Shown here: piece after piece, positions 17,470 to 25,721 of the stretch
Layout: every line of letters begins with the position of its first letter
Position numbering within the stretch: the first letter of the stretch is position 1
Source: Rhizobiaceae bacterium
GTDB taxonomy: Bacteria > Pseudomonadota > Alphaproteobacteria > Rhizobiales > Rhizobiaceae
Assembly (NCBI GenBank): GCA_019635795.1
Contig: JAHBYV010000009.1
Span: 62,001-126,000, forward strand
Direction: 5' to 3'
DNA length: 64,000 nucleotides
The notes under the pieces: generated by a model
The model's input: the letters and a program-made list of their open reading frames with translations, nothing else
Database searches by the model: none
What the model was told of the DNA's origin: nothing
Program-made: the position numbers and the translations under genes

Positions 17470-18498
17470 ATGAATCTCAAACAACTTTCGCAAATGCTCG
17501 CCCTTTCACAGACCACGGTGAGCCGGGCTCTGAACGGCTATCCGGAAGTCAATGAGGACACGCGCCGCCGGGTGATGGATGCTGCCCGCAGGCATGGCTA
17601 CCGCCCCAACCCGAGCGCCCGGCGACTGGCGACGGGCAAGACAGGCATGATCGGCTACATTCTGCCGACGGGTAACTCAGTGGATATTGATCCGCACTTT
17701 GTCGAGTTTCTTTCCGGGCTCGGCGATTATGCGCGCGGGCATGGCCTCGACCTTGTGCTCAGTCCTGCCGATGCGCTTGACGAGGAAACTACCTACCGTC
17801 GCGTCGTGGCAAACAAGCAGGTCGATGCATTGTATGTTTCCTCCCCCAAGCCCGCCGACAAGCGGATTGAACTGCTCGAACAATTGGGCCTGCCCTACAT
17901 CGTTCACGGTCGCAGTGAGGGCCTTGCGTTCGACTATCCATTTACCGACATCGACAATGAAGGCGCTTTTCATGAAGCGGGCAGGCTTCTGGTCCAATTG
18001 GGTCATGGGCGTATTGCGCTCATCAACGGCCAATCGAGTGAAACCTTTGCGATTTTTCGCGAACGCGGATTACGCAAGGCCCTTTCGGCAAGCGGGCTGG
18101 CGCTCCCTCCGCATATGATCCAATCTCTGCCGATGACCGAGGAGAACGGTTATCGCGCGGCGCGCACCTTGCTTGAACAAACACCACGCCCGACTGCCGT
18201 GCTATGCTCAAGTCTCATCATGGCGCTGGGCGCAGTGCGGGCGGCACGTGACCTCAACATCGAAATTCCGGCAGAACTGTCCTTGATCGCCCATGACGAT
18301 GTTTTTCCCTGGCTCAAGCCGGAGAACTTCACCGTACCGCTTGCAACCACCCGTTCGTCGATCCGGTTGGCTGGTGCCCGCATAGCCGAAAGGCTCGCCG
18401 CCCGCATTTCAGGCGCTGAGGAAGGGCGTAATGGCGAAGTATGGCCTGTGGATCTTGTGATACGCGGTTCGGTGGCTGGAGCGCCATCCAAAGCCTAG
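17470..18498 (+). CDS. aglR: LacI family repressor of the alpha-glucoside operon
   Basis: This 342-residue protein has an N-terminal LacI helix-turn-helix, MNLKQLSQMLALSQTTVSRA, and the hinge region NPSARRLATGKTGMIG. A periplasmic-binding-like sensor domain follows, with LPYIVHGR and the C-terminal SLIAHDDVFPW. The start is the ATG at 17470 with GGGGA five bases upstream; a TTG at 17458 would extend it by four residues but lies inside the operator. It is divergent from aglE, and both genes carry the same palindrome. It probably represses agl genes until an alpha-glucoside is present. Its TAG stop overlaps the nagA stop on the other strand (CTAG at 18495-18498). Confidence 0.93.
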   Translation: MNLKQLSQMLALSQTTVSRALNGYPEVNEDTRRRVMDAARRHGYRPNPSARRLATGKTGMIGYILPTGNSVDIDPHFVEFLSGLGDYARGHGLDLVLSPADALDEETTYRRVVANKQVDALYVSSPKPADKRIELLEQLGLPYIVHGRSEGLAFDYPFTDIDNEGAFHEAGRLLVQLGHGRIALINGQSSETFAIFRERGLRKALSASGLALPPHMIQSLPMTEENGYRAARTLLEQTPRPTAVLCSSLIMALGAVRAARDLNIEIPAELSLIAHDDVFPWLKPENFTVPLATTRSSIRLAGARIAERLAARISGAEEGRNGEVWPVDLVIRGSVAGAPSKA

Positions 18499-19646
18499 GC
18501 TTTATCGCCGCCAATCCACACACCGCCAATGTCCAGATCGCTCCCAACATGCACAAAGTCGGCACGAGCGCCAGGCCGCAAATGCCCATGAGATTCGGCG
18601 ACACCCGCGACAATCGCGGGGTAAAGCGAAGCCATCCGCAGAGCCTCATCAAGGTCGATCCCAATCGTTTCGTGCATGAAACGAACGGCAGAAATCATGT
18701 CGAGATCAGCACCTGCCAGAGTTCCGTCCTCAAGCGTCAGGCGGCCGCCTTCGCGCTTGATCCAACGTCCGTTCAGGGTGAAACCGGGAAGGTCCGTGCC
18801 AAGTGTCGCCATCGCGTCTGTCACGAGAAAGATGTGGCCGGGGCCACGCTTTGCGCGCAGCGCGATACCAATGCTTTCAGGATGCACATGGAACCCGTCA
18901 GCAATCAGGCCAGCCGACATTGCACCAATCGCCAGCACTGAGCCGACAAGACCCGGCTCACGATTGGCGATCTGGCTCATGGCGTTGAAAAGATGCGTCG
19001 CGGTGATTGCACCCGCCTCCTTGCAAGCCAACACTTGTGAGAATGCTGCTTCAGTGTGCCCAATGCTCACCTTGACACCGGCGCTTGTCAAAGCCGCGAT
19101 CTGGCCGGGCGTCACGGACTCAACCGCAACAGTGGTGAGCAAAACCGGCAAGCCATTTACCGCCTGAACGATGGCCGCAAGATCGGCTTCCTCCATCTTG
19201 CGGATCAAATCGGGATCGTGCGCGCCCTTGCGCGCCAAAGACAAATGCGGGCCTTCCAGATGAAGCCCAAGGAAGCCCGGCACTTTTTGCTGTGCTGCTT
19301 CTATCCCTGCGGCAACTGCCTGTGCGGTGATTTCGGGCGTGTCCGTTATGAGCGTTGGCAAAAGTGCCGTCGTGCCGAACCGTCGATGAGCATTGCAGAT
19401 GGTGCGGATTCCTTCCACGCTACGCTCATCATTCAGCATGACCCCGCCACCGCCGTTGACCTGCAGGTCAACGAAGCCCGGTGCGAGAAAGCCATTCTCA
19501 ACGCTTACCCTTTGAAACCCTCCGGGAATATCGCCGGGCAAACAAATGGCTTCCACCTTGCCGTCATCGACCAGAAGGGCGGCATTGTCATACCACTCAT
19601 ACCCGTCGAAAATTCGCGGTGCCACATAGGCGGTTTTGTCGGTCAT
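18495..19646 (-). CDS. nagA: N-acetylglucosamine-6-phosphate deacetylase
   Basis: This 383-residue amidohydrolase removes acetate from GlcNAc-6-phosphate to give glucosamine-6-phosphate. Seen motifs are PGFVDLQVNGGGGV near residue 55, the metal-site GLHLEGPHLS (about 125-134), SIGHTEAAF, ATHLFNAMSQ and the catalytic aspartate in FLVTDAMATLGT. Length is normal for the family. It is the last gene of the four-gene operon starting at 22312 and overlaps the SIS-domain gene by 4 bp. NagA would take GlcNAc-6-phosphate both from the kinase in this operon and from MurQ in the divergent one. Confidence 0.95.
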   Translation of the reverse strand: MTDKTAYVAPRIFDGYEWYDNAALLVDDGKVEAICLPGDIPGGFQRVSVENGFLAPGFVDLQVNGGGGVMLNDERSVEGIRTICNAHRRFGTTALLPTLITDTPEITAQAVAAGIEAAQQKVPGFLGLHLEGPHLSLARKGAHDPDLIRKMEEADLAAIVQAVNGLPVLLTTVAVESVTPGQIAALTSAGVKVSIGHTEAAFSQVLACKEAGAITATHLFNAMSQIANREPGLVGSVLAIGAMSAGLIADGFHVHPESIGIALRAKRGPGHIFLVTDAMATLGTDLPGFTLNGRWIKREGGRLTLEDGTLAGADLDMISAVRFMHETIGIDLDEALRMASLYPAIVAGVAESHGHLRPGARADFVHVGSDLDIGGVWIGGDKA

Positions 19647-20668
19647 AGCGTCTCCGTGACCTTGCGAAGATTGCGCGGCTGGTCAGGGTTCAGCCCGCGC
19701 TGCCGCGCCAGAGATTCGACAAAGGAATAGAAGGATGTGACAAGCGCAAGCGGGTCTGTAAGCCAATGACCAGTTGTTGCAAATGGCAATCTGTGCGCGG
19801 CCTGAACCTCGCTTGAGGTGGCAAAGACGGCGGCCTGTCGTCCTGCCAGACCATCCGCCGTTTGCACAACGGATCCCTCCGCCTTGTCACGGCTTGCCAA
19901 CACAAGAACAGGAAAGCCCGGACCGACAAGAGCCAGAGGTCCGTGCATGACTTCGGCCGCACTGTAAGCTTCGGCGTGAATGGAGCATGTCTCCTTGAAC
20001 TTCAGCGCGACCTCATTGGCAATGGCTAGGGACGGACCACGCCCAAGAACGAAGATCGAATTATCTGCGCCAACGGCTTCAGCAAATGCCGACCAATCGC
20101 AGGCAACGGCATCTTCCAAATGCCTGGGGAGAGCATGAAGCGCTGCCAATAAATCCTCATTGCGTGTCCAATGCGCGAGAATGGCCAAACCAGCCACGGC
20201 TGAATTCACGAATGTTTTTGTTGCGGCCACGCTCAATTCAGGCCCCGCGGCAATGTCCACTGCATGCTGCGAAGCGAGCGCGAGCGGCGAATCTGGCGTG
20301 TTGGTAAGCGCGACTGTCAGCGCACCGCCCTCCCGCGCAGTATTCGCCATGGCCACAATGTCGGGGCTTTTGCCAGATTGCGAAATTGCAAGGCAGGCAG
20401 CCTTGTTCAGTTTCAGTTTTGCGCCATAGATCGAGCCTATGGATGGCCCCAATGATGCGACCGGCACACCAGCAGTGAGCTCAACCGCGTATTGAAGATA
20501 AGACGCCGCATGGTCGGACGATCCACGTGCTACACTGACCAGAACATTCGGGTTGAGTTCGCGCAGCCCCGCGCCCGCCCGTTCCATTTCGAATGCGGAA
20601 CGATCCAGCAAACGAGCCACTGCCTGCGGGATTTCCAGCACCTCACGGCGCATATGCGTCAAAGTCAT
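19643..20668 (-). CDS. SIS-domain glucosamine-6-phosphate deaminase (NagB-II type)
   Basis: This 341-residue protein contains two SIS domains and equals the isomerase half of GlmS without the glutaminase domain. The first sugar-phosphate site is SVARGSSDHAA and AISQSGKSPDIV. The second domain has VLGRGPSLAIANEVALKFK. The GlmS-like catalytic segment is ETCSIHAEAYSAAEVMHGP, and the C-terminal PRNLRKVTETL keeps the catalytic lysine. Such proteins (NagB-II) convert glucosamine-6-phosphate to fructose-6-phosphate and ammonia, the step after NagA. The neighbours make deamination more likely than synthesis. Both ends overlap flanking genes by 4 bp. Confidence 0.88.
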   Translation of the reverse strand: MTLTHMRREVLEIPQAVARLLDRSAFEMERAGAGLRELNPNVLVSVARGSSDHAASYLQYAVELTAGVPVASLGPSIGSIYGAKLKLNKAACLAISQSGKSPDIVAMANTAREGGALTVALTNTPDSPLALASQHAVDIAAGPELSVAATKTFVNSAVAGLAILAHWTRNEDLLAALHALPRHLEDAVACDWSAFAEAVGADNSIFVLGRGPSLAIANEVALKFKETCSIHAEAYSAAEVMHGPLALVGPGFPVLVLASRDKAEGSVVQTADGLAGRQAAVFATSSEVQAAHRLPFATTGHWLTDPLALVTSFYSFVESLARQRGLNPDQPRNLRKVTETL

Positions 20669-21438
20669 AGGGCTGCTCCTTCAGCGGAACCCAGCCGCAA
20701 TTCAGCTACAAAATCGTAGGCATCGCCCCTATAGACCGAACGCGTGAACTCCACGACCTTGCCGCTCGGCAGATACGAAACGCGCTCAATATTCAGGCTG
20801 GCCGAACCCGGCGCTACATCCAGCAGCCCCGCATCCGCCTCGCCCAGATTTGCAGCCGATATGCGCTGCACGGCACGAACGGGCTTGCACCCACGCGCTT
20901 CCAACGTTGCATAGAGCGAGGCACCGGTGGCGTTCGGGTCCGGCAGGAACTCGGCGGAAATGGAAGCGCGCTCAATCGCCAGAGGCGTGTCGTTGGCAAT
21001 GCGCAACCTGCTGACACGCGACACCATCGCATCGGATGACAAACCCAGCGTCATCATTTCTTCGGGCGAAGGGGAATAAACGCCGCGATCCAGCCAAACC
21101 GAACGCACATCAAGTCCGCGCCTTGCCATATCTTCGGTGAACGAGGTGAGTCGCGAAAGCGATTGCTCGACGCGTTCCATACGCGGCGCAACAAAGGTGC
21201 CAGAGCCGTGGCGCTGCACAAGCACGCCAAGCTGAACAAGGTCTTGTATGGCCTTTCTCACCGTGACGCGTGAGATATCGGCACTGGCAGCAATGTCGCG
21301 CTCAGATGGTAGCGCATCACCCGGCACGAGCGTTCCGCGCTTGACCGCATCTTCTATCGCCTTGCGCAGCCGCACATATAGCGGCGCACCGATTGCCGCA
21401 TCCTTCACGTTTGCGAATATCGCGGCAACATCAGTCAT
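20665..21438 (-). CDS. GntR/HutC family regulator of amino-sugar genes
   Basis: This 257-residue protein has an N-terminal GntR winged helix (PSERDIAASADISRVTVRKA, residues about 43-62) and a C-terminal UTRA ligand domain, as in NagR and DasR, which sense phosphorylated amino sugars. The start is the ATG at 21438 (MTDVAAIF), inside the end of the kinase gene (8-bp overlap), with GGAAG upstream. Longer in-frame starts run deep into the kinase gene and are not credible. The likely targets are the tandem TTGGTATT repeats at 22335-22353 and 22446-22464 in front of both divergent operons. Ligand and sites are inferred. Confidence 0.9.
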   Translation of the reverse strand: MTDVAAIFANVKDAAIGAPLYVRLRKAIEDAVKRGTLVPGDALPSERDIAASADISRVTVRKAIQDLVQLGVLVQRHGSGTFVAPRMERVEQSLSRLTSFTEDMARRGLDVRSVWLDRGVYSPSPEEMMTLGLSSDAMVSRVSRLRIANDTPLAIERASISAEFLPDPNATGASLYATLEARGCKPVRAVQRISAANLGEADAGLLDVAPGSASLNIERVSYLPSGKVVEFTRSVYRGDAYDFVAELRLGSAEGAAL

Positions 21439-22312
21439 CGCCGCTTCCTTTTTGCATGAGCATCCGCGCGGCCATTGAAACAGCGCCGCCGAGCGCATCC
21501 TGCAATGGCGGGCGCAGCGAAACCTGATAGCGGGGTGAAAGACGTGGCGCGAACATCTGCGCAAGCCCACCCAACAGGCAAAGCGGTGTTTCAGGAGCAG
21601 GATCAAGCGCGCCGAGCGAAGCCTCGATCGACTGGCGCGCCCGCTCGATTATTCGCAGCGCCGTTTCATCGCCCTTTGCAGCATGATCGAACACCAGCGG
21701 CGCGAAGCCGCCAAAATCTCCGGGCTTTGCCGAGGTTGTGAACTCCACCACATCGCGCGGGTCGTTTCGGTAAATTGCCAACACTGCATTTGTCAGCGGG
21801 GAAGCCGGAACGACGCCGTCATGAGCCAGCAAAGTTTCTTCCAGAAGATCACGGCCAATACGCGCTCCGCTGCCCTGATCGCCAATAACAAAGCCCCAGC
21901 CACCAATGGCGCGAACCACGCCGCTCTTGCGGGACATATAGGCGGTACCAGTGCCCAATATAGCGATTGCACCGTCGCCCGATCCCACCGCCCCTTCAAG
22001 CGCTATCAGCGCATCAGATACGACCTTGCTTGCGGCGAACGGCAGGATTGCTTCGACCTGGCTTGCATATGTGCCGACATTTGCGCCGGCCAGACCAAGA
22101 ACGGCGGAGCATTGGGAAAGCATTTCAGGGGCAAGTCCCGCATCCGACAAGGCCAATTCAGCCGCATTCACTATGCTGGCGCGCGCGCCCGACAGGTCGG
22201 TGCGAATATTGGCCGAGCCGCTCGCGCCGCGTCCCACGATGACCCCGTCAGGGCCTGCGACCGCCGCGCGACAACTGGTTCCACCGCCATCTATGCCAAG
22301 AACAAATGACAC
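21431..22312 (-). CDS. BadF/BcrA-type amino-sugar kinase (GlcNAc or MurNAc kinase)
   Basis: This 293-residue protein belongs to the BadF/BadG/BcrA/BcrD ATPase family with the ASKHA fold. The N-terminal phosphate loop is LGIDGGGTSCRAAVAG, the second phosphate motif AILGTGTAYMS, and GGWGFVIGDQGSGARIG is the hallmark of N-acetylglucosamine kinases. The adenosine region is in LCLLGGLAQMF. Bacterial relatives phosphorylate GlcNAc, and a clostridial member (MurK) also accepts MurNAc. Here it heads an operon ending in nagA and faces murQ, so it could supply GlcNAc-6-phosphate, MurNAc-6-phosphate or both. Substrate choice cannot be read from the sequence. Confidence 0.87.
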   Translation of the reverse strand: MSFVLGIDGGGTSCRAAVAGPDGVIVGRGASGSANIRTDLSGARASIVNAAELALSDAGLAPEMLSQCSAVLGLAGANVGTYASQVEAILPFAASKVVSDALIALEGAVGSGDGAIAILGTGTAYMSRKSGVVRAIGGWGFVIGDQGSGARIGRDLLEETLLAHDGVVPASPLTNAVLAIYRNDPRDVVEFTTSAKPGDFGGFAPLVFDHAAKGDETALRIIERARQSIEASLGALDPAPETPLCLLGGLAQMFAPRLSPRYQVSLRPPLQDALGGAVSMAARMLMQKGSGDD

Positions 22313-22334
22313 CTGAGCCTCCCTTCAAGTCAAT

Positions 22335-22353
22335 AATACCAATAAAATACCAA
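22335..22353. promoter_or_regulatory. Tandem AATACCAA repeats before the kinase operon
   Basis: AATACCAA occurs at 22335-22342 and again at 22346-22353, an exact 11-bp period, which puts both on one face of the helix. Read on the minus strand this is TTGGTATT-N3-TTGGTATT, ending 22 bp before the kinase start codon. It matches the array before murQ in inverted orientation and is a probable site of the GntR regulator. Confidence 0.65.
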
Positions 22354-22445
22354 TTGCCAAGTATTAACTTGTTGAAACTTATATCTTCCGTTTTTGCTAC
22401 TGAACAGGCGTTAATGACGTCAATCTGTTAACACCCTATGGACAA

Positions 22446-22464
22446 GTGGTATTTTTTTGGTATT
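22446..22464. promoter_or_regulatory. Tandem TGGTATT repeats before murQ
   Basis: GTGGTATT (22446-22453) and TTGGTATT (22457-22464) are spaced by 11 bp and end 21 bp before the murQ start codon. The arrangement mirrors 22335-22353, so both divergent operons carry the same element at the same distance from translation. Confidence 0.65.
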
Positions 22465-22485
22465 ACTCAAGGCAGGAGGATGCGA

Positions 22486-23436
22486 ATGGCGGAAACTCGC
22501 ACCGAGACACAGCATGGTGAGGCGCAAGGTATTGACCTTCTCGCGCCGCAGTCGGTGCTTCGCGTATTGGCTCAAGGCCAGCTGGACGCTGCCAATTCCG
22601 TATTCGCTGCTATCCCATCCATCGCAAGGGCCGCAGAAGAAGCCGCGCGTGCGCTCGCGGGCGGCGGCAAGATCGCATATGCGGCTGCCGGAAGCTCGGG
22701 GCTTATGGCGCTCGCAGACGGGCTGGAACTGCCCGGCACATTTGGAATTCCGCAGGACCGCATCCGTATTCTGCTGGCTGGCGGAGCTGCAAATTTCCAT
22801 GAACTTGCCAATGACGCGGAGGACGATAAACAACTCGCCCGCGATGACGTGGCAAGCGCTGGAATTGGCGCGGGCGACTGCCTTATCGCTCTTTCTGCCA
22901 GCGGCAGCACCCCTTACGCCGTGGAAGCCTTGCGGGTTGCGGAATCGCTGGGAGCCAAGACCATCGCGATTGCCAATAATCCCCGAGCCATTCTGTTTAA
23001 CCACGCCGATATTCCGGTGCTTGTCGAGACACCTGCCGAGGTGATCGCAGGGTCCACGCGCATGGGTGCGGGAACAGCGCAGAAAATTGCGCTCAATATG
23101 ATGTCCACGCTGATGGCCATTCATCTTGGCCATGTGCACGATGGCTATATGGTCAATCTTCGTCCAGATAATCTGAAGCTCAAGGACCGCGCCGCGCGCA
23201 TTGTCGCTGCGATAGCCGGTTGTACGCCAGATATGGCCGCCGAGCTTCTTTCGAAAAGCGGTGGTTCGGTGAAAGCTGCAATCCTGATTGCTTCTGGCGC
23301 TCAGGACGCGGATGATGCCGAACGCCTGCTGCAAGGCACAGGCCAACGCTTGCGGCCCGCACTTGCAATGATTGAGGGGAGCAAAAGCTCCAATCACGGC
23401 GGGGCGAAAACGCCCAAACAGGGAGAATGCAAATGA
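22486..23436 (+). CDS. murQ: N-acetylmuramic acid 6-phosphate etherase
   Basis: This 316-residue SIS-domain lyase splits MurNAc-6-phosphate into GlcNAc-6-phosphate and D-lactate. Seen features are IDLLAPQSVLRVLAQGQ at the N-terminus, the sugar-phosphate loop AAAGSSGLMALADG and its following glutamate (LELPGTFG), the second acidic segment NDAEDDKQL, the ALSASGSTPYAVEAL loop and ETPAEVIAGSTRMGAGTAQK. The start is the ATG at 22486 because AGGAGG at 22474-22479 is six bases upstream of it and directly abuts the earlier ATG at 22480. It is the first gene of the plus-strand operon, and its stop overlaps the binding-protein start (ATGA). Confidence 0.94.
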   Translation: MAETRTETQHGEAQGIDLLAPQSVLRVLAQGQLDAANSVFAAIPSIARAAEEAARALAGGGKIAYAAAGSSGLMALADGLELPGTFGIPQDRIRILLAGGAANFHELANDAEDDKQLARDDVASAGIGAGDCLIALSASGSTPYAVEALRVAESLGAKTIAIANNPRAILFNHADIPVLVETPAEVIAGSTRMGAGTAQKIALNMMSTLMAIHLGHVHDGYMVNLRPDNLKLKDRAARIVAAIAGCTPDMAAELLSKSGGSVKAAILIASGAQDADDAERLLQGTGQRLRPALAMIEGSKSSNHGGAKTPKQGECK

Positions 23437-24692
23437 GAAACAAGCTATTCCTAGCCCTTCTTATGGGCACGAGCGTTTTGGGGACAGCGGGCGGCGCATT
23501 CGCGCAGGACGCCACGCTGACCATCGAAAGCTGGCGCAATGACGATCTGCCGATATGGCAGGACAAGCTGATCCCGGCCTTCGAGGCCGCAAATCCCGGC
23601 ATCAAGGTAACATTCGCGCCATCCGCGCCAACCGAATACAACGCCGCGCTGAACGCCAAGCTTGACGCTGGATCAGCGGGAGACCTCATCACCTGCCGCC
23701 CCTTCGACGCTTCGCTGGAATTGTTCAACAAGGGCCACCTTGGCGACCTGACCGATCTTGCCGGCATGGAAAACTTCACAGATGTTGCGAAGTCGGCATG
23801 GCAGACGGACGATGGCAAGAGCACCTTCTGCGTACCGATGGCCTCCGTGATCCACGGCTTCATCTACAACAAGGACGCATTTGACCAGCTCGGCATCACG
23901 CCGCCAGCGACTGAAGAGGAGTTTTTCGCCGCGCTTGAAAAGATCAAGGCTGATGGCAACTACATCCCGATGGCCATGGGCACCAAGGACCTGTGGGAAG
24001 CAGCCACGATGGGCTACCAGAACATCGGGCCAAACTACTGGCATGGCGAAGAAGGCCGTCTGGCCCTGATCAAGGGCGAGCAAAAGCTGACTGATCCGCA
24101 GTGGGTCGGGCCATTCGAAACGCTGGCAAAGTGGAAGCACTATCTCGGCGACGGTTTCGAGGCGCAGACCTATCCAGACAGCCAGAACCTGTTCACGCTG
24201 GGTCGCGCCGCTATCTATCCCGCCGGTTCATGGGAAATCTCGGGCTTCAACACGCAGGCTCAATTCAAGATGGGCGCGTTCCCGCCACCGGTTAAAGCGG
24301 CAGGCGACACCTGCTACATCTCCGACCATAACGATATAGGCATTGGCATGAACGCCAAGACCAAGAACCCGGAAGCAGCGAAGAAATTCCTGTCATGGGT
24401 GGCTTCGCCGGAATTTGCATCCATCTATGCAAACGCGTTGCCGGGCTTCTTCAGCCTGTCTTCAACGCCGGTAAAGATGGAAGACCCGCTGGCGCAGGAA
24501 TTCGTGTCCTGGCGCGACAAGTGCAAGTCAACCATTCGCTCGACTTACCAGATCCTTTCGCGCGGCACCCCGAACCTCGAAAACGAGACCTGGGTGAAAT
24601 CAGCCAATGTTATCAACGGCACCGAAACGCCGCAGCAGGCTGGTGAAGAGCTCCAGAAGGGTCTGGACAGCTGGTACAAGCCGGCAAAGTAA
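23433..24692 (+). CDS. ABC sugar-binding protein, candidate amino-sugar binder
   Basis: This 419-residue family-1 solute-binding protein has the signal peptide MRNKLFLALLMGTSVLGTAGG with likely cleavage after AFA near residue 25. The mature part contains LTIESWRNDDLP, LDAGSAGDLITCRPFDAS, GFIYNKDAFDQLGI and the tryptophan-rich sugar-contact segment AGSWEISGFNTQ. The start is the ATG at 23433 (GGGAGA six bases upstream) rather than the ATG two codons earlier. It lies between murQ and two permease genes, so MurNAc, GlcNAc or a small muropeptide-derived sugar is the likely ligand. A 10-bp hairpin follows the stop. Confidence 0.88.
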   Translation: MRNKLFLALLMGTSVLGTAGGAFAQDATLTIESWRNDDLPIWQDKLIPAFEAANPGIKVTFAPSAPTEYNAALNAKLDAGSAGDLITCRPFDASLELFNKGHLGDLTDLAGMENFTDVAKSAWQTDDGKSTFCVPMASVIHGFIYNKDAFDQLGITPPATEEEFFAALEKIKADGNYIPMAMGTKDLWEAATMGYQNIGPNYWHGEEGRLALIKGEQKLTDPQWVGPFETLAKWKHYLGDGFEAQTYPDSQNLFTLGRAAIYPAGSWEISGFNTQAQFKMGAFPPPVKAAGDTCYISDHNDIGIGMNAKTKNPEAAKKFLSWVASPEFASIYANALPGFFSLSSTPVKMEDPLAQEFVSWRDKCKSTIRSTYQILSRGTPNLENETWVKSANVINGTETPQQAGEELQKGLDSWYKPAK

Positions 24693-24714
24693 CACGTATC
24701 CATTTAAGCCAAGT

Positions 24715-24740
24715 CCCGTCCGGCTATCTGGCCGGACGGG
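24715..24740 (+). other. Intergenic hairpin after the sugar-binding protein gene
   Basis: A perfect 10-bp stem, cccgtccggc (24715-24724) with gccggacggg (24731-24740), closes a six-base loop. It is followed by catgac rather than a T-run. The position after a binding-protein gene and before its permeases mirrors 15821-15866 in the agl operon and suggests mRNA stabilisation or partial termination. Confidence 0.7.
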
Positions 24741-24778
24741 CATGACACGACTCATTCGACAATCGGAAGCATCGCCGG

Positions 24779-25711
24779 ATGGTGACAGAGACAGCACGCT
24801 CCAAAAGCCCGATACGCTGGCACATTGCTGTGTTCCTGGCGCCCGCTGTGTTGATCTATACGCTGGTGATGATCCTGCCGTTGTTCGGCACACTTCAGCT
24901 TTCGCTTTACCGCACGATTGACGGCGTTCGGCAATTTGTCGGCATCGACAATTTTCGCACGCTGTTTGGCGACCCGCGCTGGTCTGCGAGCTTCTGGAAT
25001 GCGCTTGGCAATAATGTGTGGTTCTTCATCATTCATATGGTGGTGCAGAACCCCATTGGCATTGCGCTGGCAGCCATCCTTTCGCACCCGAAACTGCGCT
25101 TCGCCGCCTTCTATCGTACGGCAATATTCATACCCACCGTGCTTTCCTTCGTTGTTGTCGGCTTTATCTGGAAGCTTATCCTTTCACCGCTCTGGGGTGT
25201 CGCGCCGTGGATGATGGATCTGGTAGGACTCAAGAGCTGGTTCACGCCGTGGCTCGGCAAGGAAGAATATGCGCTGACGACGCTCGGGCTGATCTCGGTG
25301 TGGCAGTTTGTCGGCATTCCCATGATGCTGATCTATGCCGCTTTGCTTTCCATTCCCGATGAGGTGATTGAAGCTGCCGAAATGGATGGCATTACCGGCA
25401 TGTCGCAGTTCTGGAAGATCAAGCTGCCATTGATCCTGCCTGCGATCGGCATCATTTCAATTCTGACATTCGTGGGTAATTTCAACGCGTTCGACCTTAT
25501 CTATTCCGCTCAGGGCGCGATGGCCGGACCCAATTACGCCACCGACATTCTGGGCACATTCCTTTATCGAACATTCTTCGGCTTTCAGCTTCAGCTTGGC
25601 GACCCGAACATGGGCGCAACAATTGCCTCCATGATGTTCTTCATCATTCTGGCGGGCGTATGCGTCTACCTGTTCGCCATCCAGACGCGCCTGCGGCGCT
25701 ATCAGTTCTAG
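24779..25711 (+). CDS. ABC sugar transporter permease, first subunit
   Basis: This 310-residue protein has six predicted membrane segments. The first is AVFLAPAVLIYTLVMILPLFG (about 18-38) and the last FFIILAGVCVYLFAIQ. The coupling loop to the ATPase is DEVIEAAEMDGITGMSQFWK. It belongs to the MalF/UgpA branch. The ATG at 24779 is used (a GTG follows it directly), with GGAAG about ten bases upstream. Together with the next gene it forms the channel for the sugar captured by the protein at 23433-24692. Confidence 0.9.
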   Translation: MVTETARSKSPIRWHIAVFLAPAVLIYTLVMILPLFGTLQLSLYRTIDGVRQFVGIDNFRTLFGDPRWSASFWNALGNNVWFFIIHMVVQNPIGIALAAILSHPKLRFAAFYRTAIFIPTVLSFVVVGFIWKLILSPLWGVAPWMMDLVGLKSWFTPWLGKEEYALTTLGLISVWQFVGIPMMLIYAALLSIPDEVIEAAEMDGITGMSQFWKIKLPLILPAIGIISILTFVGNFNAFDLIYSAQGAMAGPNYATDILGTFLYRTFFGFQLQLGDPNMGATIASMMFFIILAGVCVYLFAIQTRLRRYQF

Positions 25712-25721
25712 GGCGGGAAAC

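Noticed and set aside
22420-23397. Minus-strand open frame opposite murQ
   Set aside because: It is antisense to murQ and would run out into the operator region; no start signal or motif.
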